Assembly (NCBI GenBank): GCA_012934845.2
Contig: WNNJ02002011.1
Coordinates: 186,001-250,000 of the forward strand
Direction: 5' to 3'
Source of the DNA: Pomphorhynchus laevis
Lineage: Eukaryota; Acanthocephala; Palaeacanthocephala; Echinorhynchida; Pomphorhynchidae
Length of the DNA stretch: 64,000 nt
Part shown: piece by piece, positions 44,531 to 58,575 of the stretch
Layout of the letters: every line of letters starts with the position of its first letter
How positions within the stretch are numbered: position 1 is the stretch's first letter
The notes under the pieces: generated by a model
Databases searched by the model: none
Seen by the model: the letters and a program-made list of their open reading frames with translations, nothing else
What the model was told of the DNA's origin: nothing
Program-made: the position numbers and the translations under genes

Positions 44531-47500
44531 CTTAAAATTTAAAATAGAAATAGATTGATCTTTAATTAATGATAGAAATCGTTCAAAGTATTAAATATGC
44601 AAAATCAAAATCAAACTATTAAATTACATTTAAATACCTATTACTTCTGTGTGGTCATATTGATCTGAAATTTATAAAACCCACTGACGCCTTCGGATGA
44701 TGGAGTAATAATATTAATAAAATACCTTATTAAGTCTAAAGTATACTTATTAAAGCTTCTTTATTATTTTTGTTCAAACATGAATTATTATAAATATATA
44801 AAATATAAATATGATATATTTATATACAATAATTATAATATATAATATAATAATAAATAAACCTAATAAATATAATTATTACAAAACTAACTATTTTGTA
44901 CTCATCATAAACCTATGTTTGTCACATCATCCAACTAGATATGTAGTTCTCTCACATGTGCGTAGAAGACAAATTGAACCGTTGCATCAATGATTGAGAG
45001 ATGGGATATTGTAAACTCAAAACTATAAAACTGTCGAAGAGTTCTTTACCGATAGGCCAAAATATTTTTCAAGAATACTTACTAACTACGATCGAGCTGC
45101 ATAAAGTTCTTGATCGTCATGTCTAACCAGAGGACAGCGAGATCGTAGCTTATAATTGGCGTGTACATCATCTCGAAATATAGTTTCGCTATTTCGAAAT
45201 ACGAAAAAGAAAGAAGACGAGCTGAGTACATTCTACTAAATATTTCCCCCAGTTGTTCTCAATATGGTCAGCGTACTAAGATAGCAAAACAGGGTTTAAA
45301 TTCAACTATTTTAGACCCATGTACTAAACAATCATCTTAACTTAGTCGTCCACCGTTACGAAACTTGACGATCTTTGTTTTCTGGCAATTAACCTTAATC
45401 AAATTATTGGAGCAGCAATCAAACACCCAATTAATGCTTAATTGTACATCTTTAAGTTTATGAGAAATTTTCACCGTCATCTGCGTACATTAGACAGCGG
45501 ACATTCTTCACGAGTATTTCGTCAGGAAGATCGGATATAAAAATACTAAATAATAGAGGGCTTACAGAATCGCCCTGTATAACATCTCGGTTTTTGTAAA
45601 TTACTTCTGATTTATTAATGCCATCAAAAATGACAATTTTGTGAGGGGATAACATTTCCTTAATCATGTGCTTAATATAACCATGCTAATTTGTTAATCT
45701 GTCTATTTTGTATAATAAGAAATCACGATCAACCGAATCGAATGCCTTTTGGAAATCAACGAACAATGCATACATTGATTTAATCTAATCCCTAGCAGAC
45801 ATGACAGGTTCTTTGATGATTTTAATAGCCGATAAAGTTGAAAAAGTATGCTTAATCGGCAAAAAATATTTGACATAATCAGTAATACGGCTGGTAATGA
45901 TACTAGACTAAAGTTTATATACTTGACTGAGAATCGAAATACCCCTATACGAATTCATGCAAAATGGTTTCTTTCCATTGTAAAGTATTTTAACTGTACT
46001 TTCTTCCAGATACGCACAAATGGAGCTTCACTATTTATCCGGTTAAATAATGACAAATAAAATGTGTCGAAAATGTGAAATTACTGCTTAATATGTTCAC
46101 ATGCAATTGTATCATAACCAACTGCCTTGCGCGGTTTCATTTTCTCAATGCCGAAACCAATTCTGACATCTCGATTGGATCATACAAAATGCTAATATTC
46201 CTCACAATTCTTTCAATTACGCTAACTGACCTATGTAGATTGTCATTCAGATTTCTAACTGCAATTAAGCTGTCAAACCTGACAGATTTCTCCTTTATAA
46301 GGCCTAAGCAGAGAATCCTACTTGTGCATACCTTGTCTTCGCTAATCGAATGAATATCAATAGATGAACAACTAAATTCCACTGTTACTGGCTTATGGTT
46401 ACGAACAAGAAACCATTGAGATTTTGGACATAAAGAGGAAAACTACTAAGTAAATTGTAGTTTGAGCATTACAACAGAAATACGTAGCCTTATTCTTTGA
46501 GCGTAGAAGTGAAAGGAGGATAAAAATTCATTAATTGTTGAGAGTTTATCTGAAGGTATGTTGCCAAATTGTGTGTGTTAAAGTCATCAAAAACAATAAC
46601 AAAATTTGTGAAGTTTATTGTATCAAGAACGGTACTGGATCCGCTAAAATGTCAGCTGTTGTTAACGCAAGTAACAAGCTATCACCGTATTACTTATTAT
46701 CTCAATTAAACCGATAATATCAAATTCGCGCAAGTATGCATACAAGCCTATATCGATAAGATGATGTAAGGTAATTTTTCTCTTTGAGTGAGTACTTCTT
46801 CGCACAATCAGACAAATTATTATCGATAAAATTATCTTCAACCGTTAGTCATATACTGGCTGGCTTAGAAAGATCGTTGGCTCCTGTAGACAAAACTCCC
46901 CGGAGTACTGGAAAGCTCTCATTAACTGCGTGGACTTCCTTACTTGTTGATGAAACCACTTATGACCTTTAATAAAATACCGCTTAGTTGGGTTTGACTT
47001 TTTTCGTTCAGATAATTCTTTTCGTAATCTCTTAAGTTTCTCTTATTCAAGTTTCGACAAATTAGGCACAATTATACTTTATTAAAGAGAGATGAATTCT
47101 GGAGATTAACGACGATTTTAAAGATGATCAGATAATTATTTTCGTAATATCTTACCTCCCTCTTGTTCAAGTTTCGACAAATCAGGCACAAGTACACCTT
47201 ATGAAAGAGAGATAAAATCTTTAGCTTAAACGAAGATTTTAAAGATGATTCCACATGGATGATGCTAGTTTTTACCTTAACCCATGGAATGGAGTTAGTA
47301 TGAAGTGGAGGAAGACGACGAAGTCTAGTTTTGGTCTGATCAAAGAACAACCAATTTCCTCAAATAGATTTAATATAACTTGTTGCTCGCTTTCAGAAAC
47401 GGGTAAATTACGAACTATCAGATTTGAGGCCAAAGCGCTTTCCCTATCAAGAGAGTTTGCTAATTTAGAATAAGATTTATCTATCTCTGGTGTGCGTTGA

Positions 47501-50500
47501 AAGAACAAACAGCATGTGATACCTGCTTATTGATGCAACTGTTGAGGGATGAGTTGACAGACTGATTTACTATTCTAGTATACGCTGTTTGTTAAACTGA
47601 TTCTTGACCATTACAAAGGCAACATCGTTTATTCGCAGATTGTTCTGTCATGGTGATTCAGATAAGTCATTTAAATCACAGCAATAATTTATATCTTTAT
47701 CTTGTATCTTATTATCTTGTAAGTAAGAAAATTTATAACCAGTCTGCAAGTTGTTAGTTGTGTCTTCAACACTTTTTATATTATTAAATAATAATACTTT
47801 TTTATGAGAACCACATAAAATCGATAAAATTAAATATAAAATTTTTAATTATCTTATATTTTAAAATATAGATGGTAAAAATAATACATGTGAGTTTTTA
47901 GTTTTTCATAGATTTTTTGAGTTAAACTCAAAAAATCGTGATAATTCATATATTGCTTTAGATTTTTTTATATATACTCATATATTTTCTATTTTAGATT
48001 TTGCGATTTTTTGAATTAAACAATTTAGCAATACGAAAGCTAAACTACTTAGTAGGCAGTCTAGATATATAGTTTGTATGATATAGAAAATTATCTATAT
48101 TTTCTTAAAAGTCTGTAATGTTAAACTATAAGGCAGTTAATTATATTTTTGTATAGAAATTCATTAATATTACATAAATTGCTTTTATTTAAAATATAAC
48201 TAAACATAATATAATTGTAATATTATAAAATTAAAAATGATTTTAGAAAAACATACTAATAAGTTTATAAAATAATATTAAAATTTAATATTATTAAATA
48301 TTAAAATAAATTGAATTATTTCTTCTGATTGTAGCCACAACCAGAACATAATAATTTATGGTCACAGATGCAATAAATTTTAGATTTACAAAAAATAAAG
48401 AATTTGCCACAATAAAGAAGATAAGAAGCTTCTTTGATATAAAAATGCCTAATAAAATGAGTTATGCATAACTCATTTTAAAATAGTGCATAACTTATGC
48501 ACTATTCTTTACTTTCTTCTGACAGGCCAGGGTTGATTTTGATTCGCTTATTCATTAAAATGTTTATTATTCAATGGATTTAAGACCAATTTGAAAAATT
48601 CAATGTTTTGTCTCTCATTATCTAAACAAATTCTGGCGATAAAACTTTTTTACTAGCTTTTTTACTACTTTATTAAAACGTTTTTAATTATAAAGGTTTT
48701 TGAAGCATATAACGATTCTTTTACAAATTTATGAGCTTTTCTAGCAGCTTCAATGTGAAGTAATAAATTTAATATAATTAATATCATCTAAACGTAATAT
48801 AATCTAATATAATCTACACATATGACGACAAGCCGATTGCGACACACATTTAAGATTAAAAATTAGATATTATATGCAAAAAAGTCGCCACCCCTGTTTT
48901 AGATCATTCCGTGAAGTTAGTTAATTCTTTCCTCTTTAAGTTCTTTAAGAGAACTTTATTATTTTTCAATATTATCTTATCAATGGCACTGACCAGTTTC
49001 GCCTTTTTTTCTGTCTAAAATGTAAAGTACACTTTGTAATAAATTTGTTTATAACAAATATATATATTTAAAAGTGAGCACTCTCGTCAACAAATATCTA
49101 CACTGCGGTCATTACAATGAGTGATGACCAAAATCTGCTGATAGATATTATTCTCTAAGTGAATCAGAACCAATTATCTTCTCTATTAGAAATAATAAAT
49201 CTCCTCGAATGAATTTTGCTTCCTTGGTTGATCTTATTTTAAATAATTATTTAAAGTATTTTAAATTATTTTAAGCTTATTTTAGTGAAATATTGAGCTA
49301 TAATTTTACAAACATGTAAATTTCATTTTGCATTTACCAAATTTAAAAGTTCATGTATAAAAACTTCTAAACTCGAGCTTTATCGTTTACCGAATTCAAA
49401 CATTAACTTAGATCGTTGTTTAGTGTGAATGTAAACATTGAATAAAGTTAGTTAGGGCACATTTAAATTTATATCCTGGTGTACTTTATCAAAAATTTAT
49501 TTCCTTGTAAAGTGTACTTACTCTTCCAAATATATAAAACGGCATCATTTTCATCTTCTAAATCATCCCGATGGCTGATGGTTGCCTTTTTGAAATGTTT
49601 TCTGCACAAATAGCAAGAAAAGAAATTATAGATATAATCGACGAAAGTTGACATTAGATCTGCTGCGGAGAATGATGAAGGATTACCTAAATCCAAAAAC
49701 AATTTAGAATTAGTAACTTTGGAATCACAAATTTTTATCCAACATATCAGTTGGTTTGAACAAATATTAATAATGAATGTCCTTAAGGGTGATATATCCA
49801 AATGTTTCGCCAAGTAATACAAGTATTATTTTGGATAAACCATCGAAAATAATATTTTAATTAATTCCTAAGAAATTTATTTGCAAATGATATTTTGTAA
49901 TTTTTTGAACACAATTTAAAAAATTTTGAATTTTTGTTAATTTTTACAATTTTTAATAATTTATTAACAAATGATATTTTGTTAACATTTTTACATTTAT
50001 CAAATGCAATAATTCATATTTTTAGATTTTATATGTAAAATTCTAAACATTTTCATTTTACGATTATTTTACAATCATTTTTGTTTTACATTCTCTCATT
50101 TTAGGTTTGCACTCGAATCAAAAATAATATCAGGCTGGTGTGAAAATTAACAAATTTTTAAACGTTCGTTTTTACCAAATTAAATGTTGTGTTGTAATTA
50201 AAACAAAAATGTTGTAAATTTGTTATCATTTAAATTTTGTAGACAAAATTTAATATTTTAATATTTTATTCAAAATTTTAATATCTCATTTTTTGAGTAT
50301 ATAGGTAGATCGATATAAAAAAACCTAAATAAGCTTCTATATTTTTGATAGATAAAAAATATTTTCTATAATTTTTGATAGATATTTTATTGATAAAAAA
50401 ATTTGTTTGTTCATATTACAAAATTTATAATATTGCGAACCACAGGTGAAGCTTTGAAAGTACCAATATAAGTAACTGAGGAAGGCTCAATACTAAACAT

Positions 50501-53500
50501 ACAATCTAAACATACAACATACATATATTTTAAATACGCATATTTAAAAAAATTTTACTTATATTTTAAATTATATATACTAAATGGTGTTGCTTGATAG
50601 ACTAGACTTCTATTCACGACTTTCAGTCACCATGTCACTTCTAGATGTCCACTTCAGCATCGAAATGACAAACTAGCCGACAATAATCATCAGTATAATG
50701 AAGTACCCACTGGTCGTTTCGGTTTGCTTGTGACATTGTGAATGAAGGCGTTTCGGACACTTTGCTTTATTGTTTGAGTCTTGCGCTCTTAACCAGATCG
50801 AATTGCTATGCGGATCATTTTAAAACACTAGGCAGAGGTTGTTGCTGCACTCGTTGGATCCTTTATGTATTCGGCATGTATAATGGTGATGCGCGGATTT
50901 GTTGAGTAAACAACGGTCTTGGTAAAGAGCGTAAGCCTCAGTCAATTAAGCAAATTGTCGGAAACTCTTTCATTCACAATGTCACACAGGCAACTGAAAC
51001 GATCAGTGAGTACTTCATTCTATTGATGAGTTTTGTCGGCTATTTTGTCATTTCGATGCTGAAGTAGACATCTAGAAGTGACATGGTGACTGAAAGTCGT
51101 GATTCGAATTTCAGTATATTAAGCAAGACCATTTAATATAAATACCGCATTTCGTTAGAAATCCTGGAGTGTTGTTTACTCAGCACATCCGTATCGGAAT
51201 TGATACACAACGTTGTGTTTTTTCTGCTTGAGTGAAAAGAAGGAACCTAGATGGTGTGGTCGAAAATATCGATTCCGTTGTAATACAGATGTCTGTAATA
51301 CGGCTTACATAGGATATAAAACGTGTAACTTAATTAATCGTGTCAAAAGCATAAATACAAATAAAGTGATATCTACAAACACCTAAAATACGAGCATGAC
51401 GAAGATAAAATACAAACTTCCTTATGCGACTTTAAAATTATTTATAAATACAATGCAATCACAAAATTAAAATTGGCTGAAACACTTATAATAAAACTGT
51501 CCTGCCCTGAAATAAACGTCAAATGTAATGAAATGGACATTAGTTTGAAGCTCTGCAATTAAAACACCAGGGCAGTAAGCAATTTAATTCCATCTTTACA
51601 TTGAATTAAGTTGTTAATTAATTTCACTTTTAGATAAAAACTGTTCCTGATGATGGCATCAATTGATAGTCGAAATATTGAATCAAAAACTTTCGTGTTT
51701 TGGTATTCTTGGTGCGTGTATATTCACGAATATTTTATGGTAAATTAACACAATCACAACAACATATATTTTAAAAGATTATAAAATCCATTAAGATCAT
51801 TACAAAAATCAAAGCAGACATTATGTTCTTTAAAATAGAAATGCTTTTTTACATGGACACATTCAAGTGTAATATAAAATATAATGTTTTTGTTACACCT
51901 GCCCTAAGATACACCGGTATGCTCATAAATTAATCACTGTTTACTCAACAAGGAGGCTGCTTATATATAATGCTGCTTGATGTTTATGCTAAGGAGCATT
52001 TAATTAGAGCACCGAACCAAACTTCAATAACTTATTATCTAAGCTTTCGGGAAACTAATTACCTTCTTTATTTTCCTATCGATAAAATGGCATATAATGC
52101 TTTCATAGAAGATGATATTATCGATTAATGTCATCAAAAGTCATTAAAAGTCGAATCGATTACCTATCGATTCCATGAGTTCCATGTAATCCAGGATTAC
52201 ACCGAAAATTGAAATTAAAAAAATGTTAGCTTACATTTTTATCAAAACGAGCGAATTGATATGTAATTTATGTTTCTATGTATTTTAATATAATCGCCAA
52301 CAAAAAATACTTAAGTCTATTTGTAAGCTCATCAATGTTAGATTCGGTAAACCCCAATTTACGAAGAAAATTCATTTTTAGAAATAAAGTTTTGAAATAA
52401 ATGCCATTAGTGTAGCCTAATGACATTTTGAAGGGTTCGGCGAAATTCAGTTATTTTATCGTTAGTTTATGTGCGAAATTTGGTAAATACGTTATTTTAT
52501 CGTTAGTTTATGTTTTTATAAAATTGAAATTAATATTATTAATGTGCTTACATATTGTAAAGTAATCTTACCAGAGAGTCTACGATTCGCATGGCTAACG
52601 CTTAATGTGTGAAACAGCATCCACAAAGAACATGGATAACCTCTATATTCTGGTTGAGAACCTTGGCAATGCTTCCAATCAGTGCTAGCAGGTAAAATAT
52701 ATTCACCATTATCCTTAACATTTTAAATTTTTTATTTAAAAAAATTAAATTTTTTATGATTGTACTTTTAGATACAATTTAGAAAAATTTTAAATATATT
52801 AGCCTAAATAATTGAAATACTACGTTATTAATAATTTTATATTGTAGTTAATCACATAAAACACACACGTTTTTCTGTCAATAAAAAAGTGTTAAAACGT
52901 GTTTAAAACAGTTAAAAACGTGTTTCCTGGCTATATTGTTACAAACAATCATCTTCGAACATTATATTGAGAAGAAATAACTAAAACTGGGTAAAGAAGT
53001 CGTTCAGAAAATTTGTGTACATTCATTATTCATGTCAATAATTTTGGTTTTCTAAAATTAACTAATTAATTGTGAAAATATAAAGAAAAACAATATGCTG
53101 GAAAATTATTTTCTGAGGCACAAATAGTATTAACAAATACCAATTTTTCAAGAAGGCTTTATTTACTACATTTGTTTTGAGTGATAACTATTGTAGATCT
53201 AATAAAGTTAATTAAATTTGAAATGTCTTAGTATTCTGCTTTCGTCAAGACTGGTTCAATCTCCCTATATATAATATATAATTAATTAATCTTTTTATTA
53301 ATTAATCAGAATTTGGATTACTAATGGATTAATCCGTTAATAATTGATTATTAATGCACTGGACAATTTTTGATAAAAATAGTTGAAAAATACAACACTA
53401 TAGAGTATAATATCTGTAACATGTATTTACTGCAGAACTGCAGTTTATATTTAAAAATAAATTTAATAAATTTTACAGTGTTGATTAAATTTGTTAATTA

Positions 53501-56500
53501 TGATGTAGAGTTTCGTGCATCATTTTGTTGATCAGCCAAAAATTCTTTACTAAATTCATCGTAAAAATATGTTTTAAGGTTTACATTTAAAAATTATTAA
53601 TATTAAATATAATTAATATTAAATTAGTTTTAATAGTTTTAAATGTTTGGGCTATTTAAATGTTTTTCTTAAAGCTTTATTTGTCCAATAATTCACATAC
53701 CGCTAAGGATAATTGTCTCAGTTCTGCCCCTGTGATTGATCGTCGATTGATAATTTGATTACGTAATCGTTCAAGGAAAAGTATTACCTCACGTCTTCCA
53801 GGAAAGCACTTAACAACAATTTGAATATTTAAATGGTGGGAGCAATAAAGACAATTATGAAAATATAATTCATTTATGTGAACAAAATGAAATTTTGGTT
53901 GTTAGTGATGCACTCATTATACTTATTAATTCGCATTGTAGTAATTTGATTTTTTTAAAACATTTAATTCTATTAATTTAAAACGATATTTTTAAGTGCT
54001 TAGTAAAATTTAATACATTTCATTGCTATTTTTATAAAATAACAATCTTTTATAAATCTGAAAAATGAACTTTTGAAAAGAGATCATTAAATGCTGCTTG
54101 ATTTTTGATAAAAATGTTTGAAAATGTCTTTAAATTGCATTTTTTCTATATAAGGCAAATAATTGCAATTAAACAATCACACAATCAACTTGAATGTGTA
54201 AAATGATTAACACTCGAATGTGAGTGTTAACAGTAATTTTAGCCTATTAAAATAAAAAATATTATTAATAGAAAATATAGTATTATATTGAAAATATAAT
54301 AACTTAGAAATAAATATAATTTAACTATATAAAAATATTATTATATTTTTGAAATAAAATATTTATCGTAATATTTATATTTTATTATTTCGTAATTTAT
54401 AAATTAATAACAAAAAAATTGTACAAAAAATAAAATAAATTTGAATTTATTTTTAATAAATTCATGTTTTAATAAATTTAAATAAATTCAAAATAGAGAA
54501 AACTTCCTTATAAATGCAGACGTAACACAGTGACAAAAAATATTTGAATAATTAATAAATAGCGTTTATATCCTGCAATATAAACATAGATTCATAATAT
54601 TTGATTTAAAATGTCATATTTTAGAATAAGGAAATTCAATATAATACAAAATAAATACAAAATACAAATTTATATTTTTTGTAAATAAACAAGTAGGACG
54701 AATAAATGAAGTGACGAAGTAATACAATACAAAGTCAAAATATACTTTGTATTTAAAGGAGGTTTACTGAGGAAGTTGTGTAGCTACAGGGCCACACTGA
54801 TGAGACTAAGCTGTGGTAATGAGTAGACTAAGGTCGAAACGCAGCATTGGAGGCTAGGCGTCTGTGGTGGGCGCATTCCGGGTTAAGCTTCCTGATGAAG
54901 GCTGTAAAAAAGTATACTTTCGTTATACTTTAATGATCGTGTTAAATAAAAAAAAGTTATATTGAAATTCTTTAGTACTTTGTATTTGTTCTGCTACTTC
55001 ATAGCAGAAGAATTCTTAAAGAGTAATTAAGAGAATTACTCTTTAATTATTCTTAAAGAATAATTAAAAAGTGGTAATTAAAATGCGCGGTAGTTAATGC
55101 CAACCGAATAAATAGGGATGCTTTTCCATGCTCTTCCAGATATTAAATATTAATTTACTGATATTGAAATTTATTAAATTTGGATCAATAAACACTAATT
55201 TATTAAATTTGAAGTTAAAAAATTAAATTTTTATTGAACATTAATTTACTAATTTTTAAATTTATTAAATTTGGATCAATAAACACATTTTTATATTTTG
55301 CTATATAGACAATAGCGAAAATTATTAAAATATATTTTTTATGGATTCAAAAAGGGACTGCGCATTAAGCCGAAATATCGTACAAAGACGATTTGAAATT
55401 TTTCTCGACGATTGTTCGCAATATAAAACAAGTTTAATCCAACTCCAAAGTAATCTTTAAGAGCATATGCTCTATGTAAAAATTTTATTTCCACGATATA
55501 AATCTATTTAATAAAGTGTTGGCACAAGTAATTGACTGACTCGTCACTAAAGTAGACCCGAAATCACTATACCACAATTTGCTTTTAAAAGTAAAACCTT
55601 TATTACTTAAATTACACCAAAATTACTTTTAGTCCAAACAAATCAGAAAGAAAAAACGTAACTTTTTAAGCGTATAACTCTTCGATTCAAGAATTCATAT
55701 TCATTAAGGAATTGAAGAGAATATGAAAATAAAAATATCACTAATTGTAATATCAATAATACAAATAAAATATTAATATAAAATTATAAAATTTTTAAAT
55801 ATAATAGTATAATTAATAACACAGCTGAATATAAATGTTATAGTAATTCCTATAGAATTAATTTCACTGGTAAAGAACAAATAAGACTTAAGTTAGGCAC
55901 TTACCTCAATAAGCAAATTCAGTATATTTTTTAAGGCTCTGATGCTTTCCTTTTCGATAAAATGATTTTTCGCTACTTCAATTCTGATTATATAATGAAT
56001 GCAGGATTCGAGATCATTCATATGAGGGGAATATCTATATCTTTAATACAAATGTGTAAGTAAAAAAAATTAAAAGTAACAATAAAACAATTAATTGCAG
56101 GGCCTTTTGCAACTTAAAAAGTGTTTCGAGTATTTAAAGTAAAAATTGCAGATGAGAATTATGCAACTGACATTGTTACTTTTTAAGCATAAGCAATTGC
56201 TATTAATATTAACATCGTTGTAGTTTAATTCTAAAACTATAGGAATACATTAAATAGCTTAAAACAGAAAAACTTCCTGTCGAATTTACAGTAGCAGTAA
56301 GTACGAGTCTTACTTTTAGACGTAGTCAATTATTGTCAGATATTGAGATGCCAAATTGTCAATTTCTTTATAAAAACGACAATTTGAGTACGAAATTTAT
56401 AATCAATTCTTTAAATGAATTTCATAATGTTTTAAATATAAATACATCTGCTAATAATGAAAGAATGCAGTTTATACGTTTATTGATTTTAAACGAATTT

Positions 56501-58488
56501 TATGGCAACTCCACTGCATTCCTTTCTTACATTTATTCATTCCAAAATGTAATTTATTTACAAACTAAATGCATGTATCAAGTATGGAATGACATAATCA
56601 AAGCATAAACTGCAACAATTTTAAAATATCATTTAGATCTTAATTAATAAATTTATTATAAATTTGTCGATTAAATCAGTCTTGCGTTATTCATTTAAAT
56701 ATTGTAATTTGGGTTAAAATTATTTTCAATTTTGGATAAGAAATTCTATGAAAGAAAGAAAACATTACAAAATTAAAACATTACAAAATTACTGTTTATA
56801 TTTTCGTTAATAGGAAATTGAAGTCAAAAATTCAATTTTAAAATTGAAATTCACTTCCGTTATAATTATATTCAGAGCCGAAAAACATCTTCAAGAATAA
56901 CCGTTTTTCAAAGTAATAAGTGTTTGTCAAATGTAAAATACTAAATACGTTTGAGTTAGTCAACGTCTTGGCATACGTTGGATGACACTCATTCGTTGAG
57001 TAAAATTTCAATTTAATTCAAAATAAATTAAATTTTAATGTTATCTGTTTGAATGTTAGATAAAATCACAGTTTATAAATTATTGATTGTAAATTAGTAA
57101 ATTATAAATTAAACTATCCGTAAATGTATGGTCAATAAATAAAGAGAAGTGATTTTAAATTGGATATTAATTGTCAATAAATAAAGAGAGAGACTATTTT
57201 GAATTAGATGTTAATTGTAACTTAAACTAAATAAATTGATAAGCTGTAAATTTATAAATGTTGTGATTAATATTTTGTAGTCACAAGACTTTTAAGACTT
57301 ACACGTTTAAGAGAAAATAAAAAAAATATTGGAAATATAATTTAAGAATATAAAATCGAAAACTAATTTAAACTTTTTATATTTATGAAGATCAAATTAA
57401 ATCAGCTAACTGAGTCTACGTATTTAATATAATTATAAACAAAACATAATAATGCTAAATCAAAATTTAATAATTAAATAATAAAATTAATAATTGTTTT
57501 TAGATTTTCTATAATTTAAATCAAGTTAAAATAAAAAATTGAAATTTAAAAAGTCATTTTTATGAATTGACTAATAAATAACAGACGTTGTATCAGAATA
57601 AGAATTAGAGGTCATCAGGAGGAACTGCTATGCTATCAGGTTTCGGCCCCTAACTCCTCTACCCAACATAGCAGCGGGGCCAAATACATGCTTAATGATG
57701 TATTTCCTCTGAAATAACTATCTAGTATCTTATTCTAATTCAAAGTATATTATTTATTATCCATAAAAATTTCCCGCTAATGATTTTAAATTTATTTTTA
57801 ATAATATTGTGTTGATTTATATATTTTACAATTTTCTGTTTGATGGTATTTTTATAGTAACCTTGTTTAAAATATGCATATATTAAATTATTTAAATGAT
57901 TTTGAAGAAAACCAATATCGTTACAAATTGTCGCAATTCCTAAAATTTTATTATTAATTGTATTATATTTTATATTATATGGTATGCATGAATGCTCATG
58001 CAAAAATATGTTTCTTGTAAATTTAAATATGTCATCTTTACGATATAAATTAATAGTAGTTTTAGTTAATGTTAATTTAATGTTCATATCTAGATATACA
58101 CCTTCTTTATCATTAATATTGGTTTTGTTAAGAATAAGGCTTTCCGGATAAATGTGCTCACTAATTGAATAAAAATTATTAGAATTAAATACACAAATAT
58201 CATCAATGTATCGAAACATATATTTCATATATTTATATTGTTTAGATTTAGTTTTTACACAGTTATGAACAAATTCATATTCTATAAAGCTTAAAAACAA
58301 GTCAGCTATAATTGGGCTACTATTACCACCCATTGGAACACCTTTTACTTGTCTAAATATAGATGTCCCTACTTTTAAATAATTTTGATTTATCAAAATA
58401 TTTAAGGATTCTATTAATTCAATTTTATCCATATATTTATATTTATTTGATGGTTTAATTTTTGTTAGATAGGCGTTATAGTTATTAT

Positions 58489-58575
<87 letters not shown>

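Noticed and set aside
49080-49240. Extra QSOX exon in the last intron
   Set aside because: The flanking exons join in phase with the full family motif WK-HNRVN, leaving no room for another exon.
56333-56608. 91-codon forward ORF as a new gene
   Set aside because: No recognisable domain, antisense within a QSOX intron, and length within chance expectation for this much sequence.
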